From: a bacterium
Lineage (GTDB): Bacteria; Zhuqueibacterota; QNDG01; JAGLOF01
DNA length: 64,000 nucleotides
NCBI GenBank assembly: GCA_016934955.1
Contig: JAFGRY010000026.1
Span: forward strand, 1 to 64,000
Direction: 5' to 3'
In this document: in pieces, positions 39,157-46,683 of the stretch
Layout of the letters: each line of letters begins with the position of its first letter
Numbering within the stretch: position 1 is the stretch's first letter
Translations under genes and position numbers: made by a program
The notes under the pieces: generated by a model
Seen by the model: the letters and a program-made list of their open reading frames with translations, nothing else
Database searches by the model: none
What the model was told of the DNA's origin: nothing

Positions 39157-39454
39157 GACCGTCCTCCTTGTCGTTCGGTGTTCAGCGGCCGCGCCGCCTT
39201 TCCCGTTCAGGGTCGTCCGCGGCCGCCTGTGTTCGTGACGGATCGGGCAACAGGTGCTCACCGGTAATGTAATCCATTCTCCCGGGAATACCAAGCGTTC
39301 ATTGACCGGACGGGCTCTTCCCGCGGAACGATACGGCCGGGAATACCGGTCATGTCCGACCGGGTGCCGCTCCCGACCCTCGCCCGGAAAACAGTAGCAA
39401 TTTGTAAGTATTTTGCCATTGCTTTTTTGGCAACGATCTCTTACTTTAATATGC
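39157..39454. other. Divergent intergenic region between M28 peptidase and UbiA genes
   Basis: 298 bases without a gene. It must hold promoters for both directions; I see no strong -35/-10 pair. TTGCCA (39413-39418) and TGGCAA (39428-39433) form an inverted repeat with a nine-base spacer just before the prenyltransferase start and might be an operator. Confidence 0.4.
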
Positions 39455-40294
39455 ATGGGAACAGTGAACGCCTATATCCAGCTCACACGGCCGGTCAACC
39501 TGCTTATCGCGCTTTTTTCCGTATTTGCCGGCGGTCTCCTCACCGGAACGGTTGAGCCCCTTGCCGGACTGCTGGCCGCATGTGCGTCCGCCATGCTGGT
39601 CATGGCCGGGGCCAATGCGATAAACGACTGCTTCGATATAGAGATTGACCGTATCAACAAACCGTCACGACCGCTGCCCGCGGGCAGGCTCTCGCTGAAG
39701 GGAGCCCGAAATTTCGCTCTCGGGCTGTTCGCGGCGGGTATAGCGGTTTCGCTGTTCATCAACATCGCGACCGTTATCACTGCCGTGACCGCCTCAGTGG
39801 TGCTCTACTGGTACAGCGCCAGGTTCAAGCGGATGATGATCCTCGGGAATCTCACGGTGGGGGTGATTACGGGCATGGCGTTCGTCTACGGCGGCATGGC
39901 CGTGGGCGGCGGTTCGCTTTCCCTGCTGGTGGGTCTGTTCGCCATGTTTTTTCACTGGGGAAGAGAGATTATCAAGGATATTGAAGATGCAGCGGGTGAC
40001 GGAGCCCAGGGGCTGCGGACACTGCCGCTGGTCAGGGGTACCCGGACAGCCCTTGTGCACGCGTCGGCCGTCCTGGTCATTCTGATCGTTCTCACGCTTG
40101 TTCCCCTGGGGACCGGCTGGTTTTCACCGCTCTACTTCGCGGTCGTCATTCCCGGGGTCGATCTGTTCATGATCTGGGTGATCGCCGCGATCTGGAAAAA
40201 TCAGGAATCCCGTCACCTGCATCGTATCGCCCTGCTCATGAAAGCCGATATGCTGGTCGGCCTGGCGGCTGTTTTTCTGGGGAGGCTGACGTGA
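39455..40294 (+). CDS. UbiA-family prenyltransferase
   Basis: A 279-residue membrane protein with eight to nine helices and both aspartate motifs: NDCFDIEIDRINKPSRPLPAG (NDxxDxxxD) and REIIKDIEDAAGD. It transfers a prenyl chain to an aromatic or glycerol-phosphate acceptor. The arrangement resembles geranylgeranylglycerol-phosphate synthases of archaea and some FCB bacteria as well as quinone prenyltransferases; the acceptor cannot be decided. The ATG at 39455 was preferred over upstream codons as it begins the first helix directly. It overlaps dtd by four bases (GTGA). Confidence 0.9.
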   Translation: MGTVNAYIQLTRPVNLLIALFSVFAGGLLTGTVEPLAGLLAACASAMLVMAGANAINDCFDIEIDRINKPSRPLPAGRLSLKGARNFALGLFAAGIAVSLFINIATVITAVTASVVLYWYSARFKRMMILGNLTVGVITGMAFVYGGMAVGGGSLSLLVGLFAMFFHWGREIIKDIEDAAGDGAQGLRTLPLVRGTRTALVHASAVLVILIVLTLVPLGTGWFSPLYFAVVIPGVDLFMIWVIAAIWKNQESRHLHRIALLMKADMLVGLAAVFLGRLT

Positions 40295-40788
40295 GGGCCG
40301 TTGTCCAGAGAGTGGAAAGAGCAGCGGTGCGCGTCGGGGACCGCACCGCCGGTGAGATCAGCAGGGGCATTCTTATCCTGCTGGGGATCGCCTCCGGCGA
40401 TACGGATGAGGAGCTTCGCTGGACAGCGGAGAAATGCGTCAATTTGCGGATATTTCCCGATGAGCGGGGACGTTTTCACTATTCCCTGCTCGAAACCGGC
40501 GGGGCTGCCCTGGTGGTGTCCCAGTTTACGCTTTTGGGAGACTGCTCACGGGGACGACGGCCGAGTTTCAGCGACGCGGCCGACCCAGAACATGCGGAGG
40601 CGATGGTTGAACGGTTCATTGCCCTGCTGCGGGAGATGGGAGTCTCCACGGAATCGGGCGTGTTCGGCGCCATGATGGATGTCGAACTCGTCAATGGAGG
40701 ACCGGTGACCCTGGTCGTTGACCGTCCTCCCTCGGGACGGTCGCCTGCAGTCACGGTCCGCGACCCACAGGCTGGAGAGAGAGAGTGA
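40291..40788 (+). CDS. dtd: D-aminoacyl-tRNA deacylase
   Basis: A 165-residue protein of the DTD fold: MRAVVQRVERAAVRVGD at the N-terminus, LVVSQFTLLGDCSRGRRPSFSDAADP (catalytic SQFT region), and FGAMMDVELVNGGPVTLVVD. It removes D-amino acids and glycine wrongly attached to tRNA. The GTG start overlaps the UbiA stop, and its stop overlaps the maf start. The C-terminus runs on past the usual VVDRP end for about 20 residues. Confidence 0.94.
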   Translation: MRAVVQRVERAAVRVGDRTAGEISRGILILLGIASGDTDEELRWTAEKCVNLRIFPDERGRFHYSLLETGGAALVVSQFTLLGDCSRGRRPSFSDAADPEHAEAMVERFIALLREMGVSTESGVFGAMMDVELVNGGPVTLVVDRPPSGRSPAVTVRDPQAGERE

Positions 40789-41405
40789 TGCATCACGGGC
40801 ATGAAACGATCATACTCGCCTCGAAATCGCCGCGGCGGGCGGAACTGCTTCGGCAGATCGGACTTTCCTTCACGGTGGTTCCCGCGGCCATCGATGAAGA
40901 GCGCATCAGCGCCGATCATCCCGCCGATCTCGCCATGATCCTGGCGCGCCAGAAAGCCGAAGCAGTGGCCGCGGGCGGCGGCAGCGGCCTCATTATCGGA
41001 GCGGACACGGTCGTCTATCTGCAGGGGGAGACCCTGGGAAAGCCGGCGTCTCCCGGGGATGCCTTTGACATGCTGCAGCGTCTTTCGGGGAAAACGCATC
41101 ATGTATACACCGGTTTCGTTCTTCTCGATACGGCCGGCGGCGACGTGACCGATGTGGCGGCGACCGCGGTCACGTTCAAGACGCTCGATGACTGGGAGAT
41201 AGAAGCATATATCGCCACCGGAAGCCCCATGGACAAGGCCGGCGCCTACGGTATTCAGGATGTGAGCAGTCTCTTCGTAACCCGCATCGACGGCTGTTTT
41301 TACAATGTGGTGGGGTTTCCCCTCAACCGGTTTTATGAGGCCCTTGTCGAGCTGTGGGGGAAAAAACGGGTGCGGCGCCTATTCGACGTGAAGGAGAAAC
41401 GGTGA
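40785..41405 (+). CDS. maf: Maf-family nucleoside triphosphate pyrophosphatase
   Basis: A 206-residue protein with the Maf motifs: ILASKSPRRAELLRQIGLSF, the conserved EER, LIIGADTVVYLQGETLGKP and DKAGAYGIQDVSSLFV. Members hydrolyse dTTP, UTP or modified pyrimidine triphosphates and are linked to housecleaning and division arrest. The start could be GTG 40785 or ATG 40788. Its end overlaps dapF (GTGA). Confidence 0.94.
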   Translation: MMHHGHETIILASKSPRRAELLRQIGLSFTVVPAAIDEERISADHPADLAMILARQKAEAVAAGGGSGLIIGADTVVYLQGETLGKPASPGDAFDMLQRLSGKTHHVYTGFVLLDTAGGDVTDVAATAVTFKTLDDWEIEAYIATGSPMDKAGAYGIQDVSSLFVTRIDGCFYNVVGFPLNRFYEALVELWGKKRVRRLFDVKEKR

Positions 41406-42238
41406 CAACATCTTCGCCAGGCCGTTCCGGAGAATTCGATTTCTGGAAGATGTCCGGTACGGGAAATGATTTCATCATCTTCGATAACCGGCCGGGGGCA
41501 GTGAAGGCCGGGAACGGTGATTTTTTCCGCAGCATCTGCCGGCGCCGTCTTTCGGTGGGCGCCGACGGGGTGATACTGCTGGAAACGGGCAGCGCGGCGC
41601 CGGTGCGGATGCGGTACTTCAACAGCGACGGCAACGAGGCCGAGATGTGCGGAAACGGCGCCCGCTGCGCCGCCTGGCTGGCGCGCCGCCTGGCATTCGT
41701 CCATCAGGACCGGTTCGTGATCGAGACGGCGGCCGGACTGCACCAGGCGGCTGTCGAGGGAGATGATGTGTCCATCGAGATGACCGCTCCCGCGGACTAT
41801 CGGGATCGGATCGAGATTCCCGGACTGCCGGATTCCGGCACGGCCGCGGCTATCAATACCGGCGTACCCCACCTGGCCCTGTTCCGGGAGCGGATCGACG
41901 ACCTTGATGTTCCGGCCCTGGGCCGTCCGCTGCGATACAGTTCCCTCTTTCCGGGCGGCGTCAATGTCAATTTCGTCTCGGTCGTCGACTCCGGAACCAT
42001 ACGGGTGAGAACGTATGAACGGGGTGTCGAGGCTGAAACCCTCTCCTGCGGCACCGGATGCGTCGCCTCGGCCCTGATCGCCTCCAGATTGAAAGGCGTG
42101 TCATCTCCCGTGTCCGTGCTCACGCCGGGAGGAGAACTGACCGTTGAGTTCGATCCCCAGTGGCGGCAGGTGCTGCTGCGCGGAGCCGTGACCCTGGTGT
42201 TTTCCGGGCGCCTGGGTCCTTCGGCGCCATCTCCCTGA
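41402..42238 (+). CDS. dapF: Diaminopimelate epimerase
   Basis: A 278-residue protein with both catalytic cysteines: Cys83 in AEMCGNGARCAAWL and Cys216 in LSCGTGCVASAL. It also has FWKMSGTGNDFIIFDN, MRYFNSDG, NTGVPHLALF and GGVNVNFVSV. It interconverts LL- and meso-diaminopimelate for lysine and peptidoglycan. The GTG at 41402 overlaps the maf stop. The C-terminus is slightly extended relative to E. coli DapF. Confidence 0.95.
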   Translation: MTTSSPGRSGEFDFWKMSGTGNDFIIFDNRPGAVKAGNGDFFRSICRRRLSVGADGVILLETGSAAPVRMRYFNSDGNEAEMCGNGARCAAWLARRLAFVHQDRFVIETAAGLHQAAVEGDDVSIEMTAPADYRDRIEIPGLPDSGTAAAINTGVPHLALFRERIDDLDVPALGRPLRYSSLFPGGVNVNFVSVVDSGTIRVRTYERGVEAETLSCGTGCVASALIASRLKGVSSPVSVLTPGGELTVEFDPQWRQVLLRGAVTLVFSGRLGPSAPSP

Positions 42239-42250
42239 CCGGTACTGTCC

Positions 42251-42264
42251 CGGCCTTCGGGCCG
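42251..42264 (+). other. UUCG tetraloop hairpin between dapF and the nuclease gene
   Basis: CGGCC-TTCG-GGCCG forms a five-base-pair stem with a stable TTCG loop 13 bases after the dapF stop. No T tract follows, so it is more likely an RNA stability or pause element than a terminator. Confidence 0.45.
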
Positions 42265-42298
42265 TGTTTACAGAGCCGGCGATCCATGAGGTTGAAAC

Positions 42299-43363
42299 GT
42301 GAAGATTGCGATCACTGCCGACTGTCACCTGACAGACAACGAACGGCACCGGGAGCGGTTCACCGCTCTTGAAATACTCCTGCATCAGCTCCAATCCGAC
42401 GGCATCGACCATCTGGTGATCGCCGGTGACCTTTTCAATGAGCACAGCCGCAACTATTCCGACTTTGACCGGCTCTGCGGAACGGCCCCCTTCCGCAGGA
42501 TAACGATCCATGTAGTGCCGGGCAATCACGACGCTCAGCTCGCACAGAGCAGTTTTACCGCCCCGAACCTGCACGTGATCGAAAAACCGCTGGTTCATTC
42601 GTTCGACCTGCTGAGCAGGCCGGTGCTCTTTGTGCCGTATGTCAGCGGAAAAACGATGGGAGAGATGATCGCCGGTGTCGCAGGAGAACTCGCGCCTGGA
42701 GAGTGGATACTGATCAGCCATGGCGACTGGATCGAAGGGATACGGGAACCGAATCCGTATGAACCCGGTGTCTACATGCCCCTGACGCGAGCCGATCTGG
42801 GCACGTTCCGCCCTGGAGCGGTATTTTTGGGCCACATTCACAAACCGCTCGCGCTGGGTGATGTATGGTATCCCGGCTCTCTTTACCCGCTGGATATCAA
42901 CGAAACGGGGAGAAGGCGCTTTCTTGTGCTCGACACCGAGACCGGGGCCGTCACTTCCCGGCGGATATTCACCGGCCGGCTGTTCTTCAAGGCGGACCTG
43001 GTGATCCTGCCGGTGGAGGACGAGGCCGCCTATATAGATGTTCAGATCAATCGGCTCCGGGAGGAATGGAATCTGTCGGAAGCTGAATCGAGATCGGCCG
43101 CCGTTCGCGTGTCGGTCAGCGGCTACACCGCTGACAAAGCCCGTCTCCTCGATCTCGTCCGCGCCGGATTTGAGGGGATCGAATTTCATGACAGTGACGG
43201 ACCCGACCTCAGCGCCGTGTCTGTTTCCATTGACAGGGAGCTCGAAGTGCTGGCGAGATTGACCTCCCGGGCGGTCGATGACCTGCAGCTGCCCTCAGAT
43301 CCCGACAGCCCGGGCAGCCAGGAAATACTGCATGCGGCCCTCCTGGCCATTTACGGAGAATAA
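42299..43363 (+). CDS. Calcineurin-like metallophosphoesterase of YhaO/SbcD type
   Basis: A 354-residue protein beginning with GTG at 42299. Phosphoesterase motifs: ITADCHLTDNERH, LVIAGDLFNEHS, VVPGNHDAQLAQ, LISHGDW and FLGHIHKP. A C-terminal capping domain follows (about 250-354). The set matches Mre11/SbcD nucleases, and more so Bacillus YhaO given the neighbour. The ATPase gene starts three bases after its stop. Predicted role: DNA end or hairpin processing with that ATPase. Confidence 0.9.
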   Translation: MKIAITADCHLTDNERHRERFTALEILLHQLQSDGIDHLVIAGDLFNEHSRNYSDFDRLCGTAPFRRITIHVVPGNHDAQLAQSSFTAPNLHVIEKPLVHSFDLLSRPVLFVPYVSGKTMGEMIAGVAGELAPGEWILISHGDWIEGIREPNPYEPGVYMPLTRADLGTFRPGAVFLGHIHKPLALGDVWYPGSLYPLDINETGRRRFLVLDTETGAVTSRRIFTGRLFFKADLVILPVEDEAAYIDVQINRLREEWNLSEAESRSAAVRVSVSGYTADKARLLDLVRAGFEGIEFHDSDGPDLSAVSVSIDRELEVLARLTSRAVDDLQLPSDPDSPGSQEILHAALLAIYGE

Positions 43364-43365
43364 CG

Positions 43366-45456
43366 GTGCCCGTCCATATACAGAAAATCGCTGCGAAACA
43401 GATCGGTCCCATTGCCGCTATAGAGATTGAACCGGCGCTGGTGACGTGCATATACGGGCACAATGAGAAAGGCAAGACCCACCTGGTGGAATTTATCATC
43501 AGGACGCTTTTCCGCAAAGACCGCAGCTGGGCCCTGAGGGACCAGAGCGGTGGCGGCAGTATTGCTGTCGCGGGCCTCGGGAAAGAGACGGTTTCCTTCT
43601 CGCCCGGTTCATCCCTGAAACTGGAAGATCTCTGGGAACAGAAGGGCACGGTCCTCCCCGCGGATTTTTCAAAAGTGCTGGTCGTCAAGAGCGGCGATCT
43701 CAGGCTGGGGAACGTCACCGCCGGGGCGGACAAGGCGACGGTGAGAAAGTATCTTTCTCATAAAGAACTGTTCGACCGTATCGCGGAGCGTATTCCCGAC
43801 AATGTCAGGCAGACGGAAATCACTGAAAACGGCGATATAGTCAATGCCCCGAACCGGGGCGATAACAAGACGCGGACGGCACTGCTGGAAGAGCTGGAGA
43901 GGATTAACCGCCTGTTCCGGGAAATCGATGAACGGTATGCCGGCGGGCGGATGGCGGTCATGACCATCCGCAGACGGCAGATAGAGACCGGGCTGGCTCT
44001 GCAGCTCGAGGCGAAACAGCACCAGGCGTTTCTTGCAGGCAGGGAACAGCAGCGCCTGGAAACCGGTCTGCAGAAAATTCCGGAGCGGCTGCTGCAGGAA
44101 ATAGGCAGTGACATCCGCCTTCTCCGGCAGAAAGAGCGGGAAGTCGCGGAGAAACGGTCCCAGCTGCAGCAGGCGGAAGCGGCGGCGGCCCATGCCCGCT
44201 GGCTGAAGACGGCGTGCGACATCTATGCCGGAGCGCTGCTGCCAAAACGGACAGTACCGATACTGTATGGGGTGATACCGGCTGCTGCCGCCACGGTCGC
44301 GGCTGTGGTGCTGACCGTTCTCGATCTGAAGATCCCGGTGTATATCTCGCTGGCGGCCGCGACACTGTTCTGGTCGCTGCTGTTCCGGAATCTCTTTACC
44401 CGCATGTCCCCGGCTGGAGTCGCCGCGGAGACGGAACGGGTGAGGCGTGAATTTCAGGCCCGCTTCAGCAAGGAACTCAGCGGTCTTCCCGAACTGCAGG
44501 AGCGTATGGACGAGAGCGCACGCGCGGCGGAAGTCGCCCATCTTTTACGGCAGCAGCTGGACGGTGAAACCCGCGGACTGGCAGCGCTTGAGGAGAAGAT
44601 CAGCGCCGCTGCCCGCAGGCTCGCCGGAGAAGCCGTTTTACCGGAGGAGTGGGAACAAACCCTGCAAACCAAGGAACAGGAGCGGATGCGGCTTCAGGAT
44701 ATGCTGCATGCAACACGGGAGGCACTGGTCAGGCTGGGTGTTCCGCCCGAACAGTACCGGGAGAAACCCCCTGAATCAGCGTGGGATCCGGAGAAGGCAG
44801 CGTCGCTTCAGCGGGATCTCGAGGCGCTCGAAAAAGAGATCGGCGGGGCGGAAGCGCAGCTGAAGGATCTCAAGCTCGCCGTGTTCAGGGAAACCGGTGA
44901 TTCGGGGGATACCTGGGAACTGCAGATACAGGCCCTGCGCGAGAAACGGTCCCGGTTGAGCCGGGAGGCGCGGGCGCTCACCGCAGGTATCATCGGCGGG
45001 AAGATCGTCTACGATGCCCTGCAGAACCTTCAGGCATCGGAGGATGAAAAGCTGGCCGAGGCGCTGTGTTCGTCCCAGATCAAGGCGATGCTGCGCACCG
45101 TCACGGGCAGGTATTCGGCGGTAACCCTGCAGGGCGAGGACCTGGCGGTTTCCGACGGAACCGACACCTATCCGCTTGCGGACCTGAGTACGGGAGCGAG
45201 GGACCAGGTGATGCTGGCAGTCCGGGCCGGTCTTGCCCGGGTGCTCAGCGGGCGTGATGGCATGTTTCTCATTCTCGATGATGCCTTCCAGCACGCCGAC
45301 TGGGAGCGGCGCGGGTTCCTCATCGATCAGATCCTGCAGCTTGCCGAAGAGGGCTGGCAGATACTCTATTTCACCATGGATGACCATATCCGGTCTCTCT
45401 TCGCCGACAAGGCGGGACCGCTCGGGAAGCGGTTCCTCCCGCTCACACTTGATTAG
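43366..45456 (+). CDS. YhaN-like SMC/Rad50-type ATPase with internal membrane segments
   Basis: A 696-residue protein beginning with GTG. The N-terminal Walker A is IYGHNEKGKTHLVEFI (near 27-42). Long coiled coils run on both sides (about 170-285 and 350-580). The C-terminal signature is LSTGARDQVMLAVRAGLA, with Walker B FLILDDAFQHAD (near 632). In place of a zinc hook, the middle carries two hydrophobic spans (VPILYGVIPAAAATVAAVVLTVL and IPVYISLAAATLFWSLLF, about 293-343). This matches the YhaN group, not soluble SbcC. It forms a pair with the metallophosphoesterase before it, perhaps a membrane-anchored DNA-processing complex. Confidence 0.88.
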   Translation: MPVHIQKIAAKQIGPIAAIEIEPALVTCIYGHNEKGKTHLVEFIIRTLFRKDRSWALRDQSGGGSIAVAGLGKETVSFSPGSSLKLEDLWEQKGTVLPADFSKVLVVKSGDLRLGNVTAGADKATVRKYLSHKELFDRIAERIPDNVRQTEITENGDIVNAPNRGDNKTRTALLEELERINRLFREIDERYAGGRMAVMTIRRRQIETGLALQLEAKQHQAFLAGREQQRLETGLQKIPERLLQEIGSDIRLLRQKEREVAEKRSQLQQAEAAAAHARWLKTACDIYAGALLPKRTVPILYGVIPAAAATVAAVVLTVLDLKIPVYISLAAATLFWSLLFRNLFTRMSPAGVAAETERVRREFQARFSKELSGLPELQERMDESARAAEVAHLLRQQLDGETRGLAALEEKISAAARRLAGEAVLPEEWEQTLQTKEQERMRLQDMLHATREALVRLGVPPEQYREKPPESAWDPEKAASLQRDLEALEKEIGGAEAQLKDLKLAVFRETGDSGDTWELQIQALREKRSRLSREARALTAGIIGGKIVYDALQNLQASEDEKLAEALCSSQIKAMLRTVTGRYSAVTLQGEDLAVSDGTDTYPLADLSTGARDQVMLAVRAGLARVLSGRDGMFLILDDAFQHADWERRGFLIDQILQLAEEGWQILYFTMDDHIRSLFADKAGPLGKRFLPLTLD

Positions 45457-45463
45457 GTACCGT

Positions 45464-46102
45464 ATGCAGTTATTCCCCGCCGCCGTCCAGGAGACGGCAT
45501 ACCCGTATCTGGAACTTCCTGTTCCGGCCATCAAACGGCGTCTGGGATACCCGTCGGGTGCCTCCCGTCTCTCGGAACCGTTTCTCTCCATTTTCAGTCA
45601 GACGCTGACGGAGGCGGCTGAACTCATCACGGCAAGGGCCGTTTACCGATACTGCCGGCCGAAGAACAGAACCGGCAGTGTCCTTACATTTGAAGAAACC
45701 GATTTTTATATTGAAAGTGAAAAAGTTGCCGCTCTCTTGCGGGAGTCGGAGTATGCTGTCCTTTTTTTCGCGACCCTGGGGCACGCGGTGTGTGAGCGGG
45801 TGAGGGAATACGGCGCCGCCGGAAAGCTGACCGAGCAGCTCGTGCTCGATGCCGTCGCATCCGAGACCGCAGATGCGGTCGCGGATCGTCTCCATCGGCA
45901 GACCGTGCGTCTCGAGGCGGAAGCGAAGGGGTTCAGAACGACACCCCGGTTCAGTCCGGGATACGGGGATTGGCCGCTCTCGGTGCAGGCCGCATTCGCC
46001 GCGGCCTGTGAGGCGGACCGTATCGGTGTCAGTGTCGATGAGTCATCCTTCATGCGGCCCCTGAAAACGGTTTCGGCTGTATTCGGCCTGGAGAAGAGAT
46101 GA
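45464..46102 (+). CDS. MetH activation-domain-like protein
   Basis: A 212-residue protein whose second half matches the AdoMet-binding reactivation domain of cobalamin-dependent methionine synthase: TEQLVLDAVASETADAVAD, RFSPGYGDWPLSVQ, and the closing IGVSVDESSFMRPLKTVSAVFG. It is a stand-alone domain, as in some anaerobes where MetH is split. No methionine synthase core is visible in the window. It begins eight bases after the YhaN-like gene and overlaps the next gene (ATGA). Confidence 0.85.
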   Translation: MQLFPAAVQETAYPYLELPVPAIKRRLGYPSGASRLSEPFLSIFSQTLTEAAELITARAVYRYCRPKNRTGSVLTFEETDFYIESEKVAALLRESEYAVLFFATLGHAVCERVREYGAAGKLTEQLVLDAVASETADAVADRLHRQTVRLEAEAKGFRTTPRFSPGYGDWPLSVQAAFAAACEADRIGVSVDESSFMRPLKTVSAVFGLEKR

Positions 46103-46683
46103 CGGCCGCCGCCGACACGATCCGTTCGCTGTTCCTGGATATCGTGAGCAAGCAGCTCTCCTGGCACTCATCGATCAAGATGCCCGATGTGTATCTGATC
46201 GCCCGCCAGGCTGCATTCGGTCCCCCGTTCGGGCCTTCGGATCACTGCTCGCGCACCCGCCTGGAGAGAGAGTGGAACAGCGGCCTGAGAATCTGCCGGC
46301 AGGACCGGCTCATCGAAGTGATCGATCCCTGGGGAGACATCATCAGGCTGCACATCAGGCTTTTTCGAAAAAGCGGCGGTTCCCTCGGGATCCTGGAACG
46401 GCTCTGCAGGGAATCCGCCGGGCGGCACGGCGATGGGGACGGAAAAATGGAACTGCTGCTGGACCTGCTTACCGATTTCAGCCGTTCCCACGCGATCAAC
46501 TGCAATGCCGAAGAGATCGCCGCGTATACGGCGGTCATGCGGCGGAACGGGTATCCCCCTGTCGCCCACAGCGAAGAATACACGGCCGCCAATTACCCCT
46601 GTTACTGCCTCATTCTCACCCGTCTCTGGGAGGAGGAATTCATTGCCCACAAGGAACGATACAAGCGCCCGCTGCAAAGATGA
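46099..46683 (+). CDS. Hypothetical protein between MetH-like and APC transporter genes
   Basis: A 194-residue protein I do not recognise. It is mostly helical and soluble, with a run of charged residues (IRLHIRLFRKSGG) and a C-terminal YPCYCLILTRLWEEEFIAHKE. Its ATG overlaps the stop of the MetH-like gene and its end overlaps the transporter start by about 40 bases, so it is tightly coupled at both ends. Confidence 0.7.
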   Translation: MTAAADTIRSLFLDIVSKQLSWHSSIKMPDVYLIARQAAFGPPFGPSDHCSRTRLEREWNSGLRICRQDRLIEVIDPWGDIIRLHIRLFRKSGGSLGILERLCRESAGRHGDGDGKMELLLDLLTDFSRSHAINCNAEEIAAYTAVMRRNGYPPVAHSEEYTAANYPCYCLILTRLWEEEFIAHKERYKRPLQR

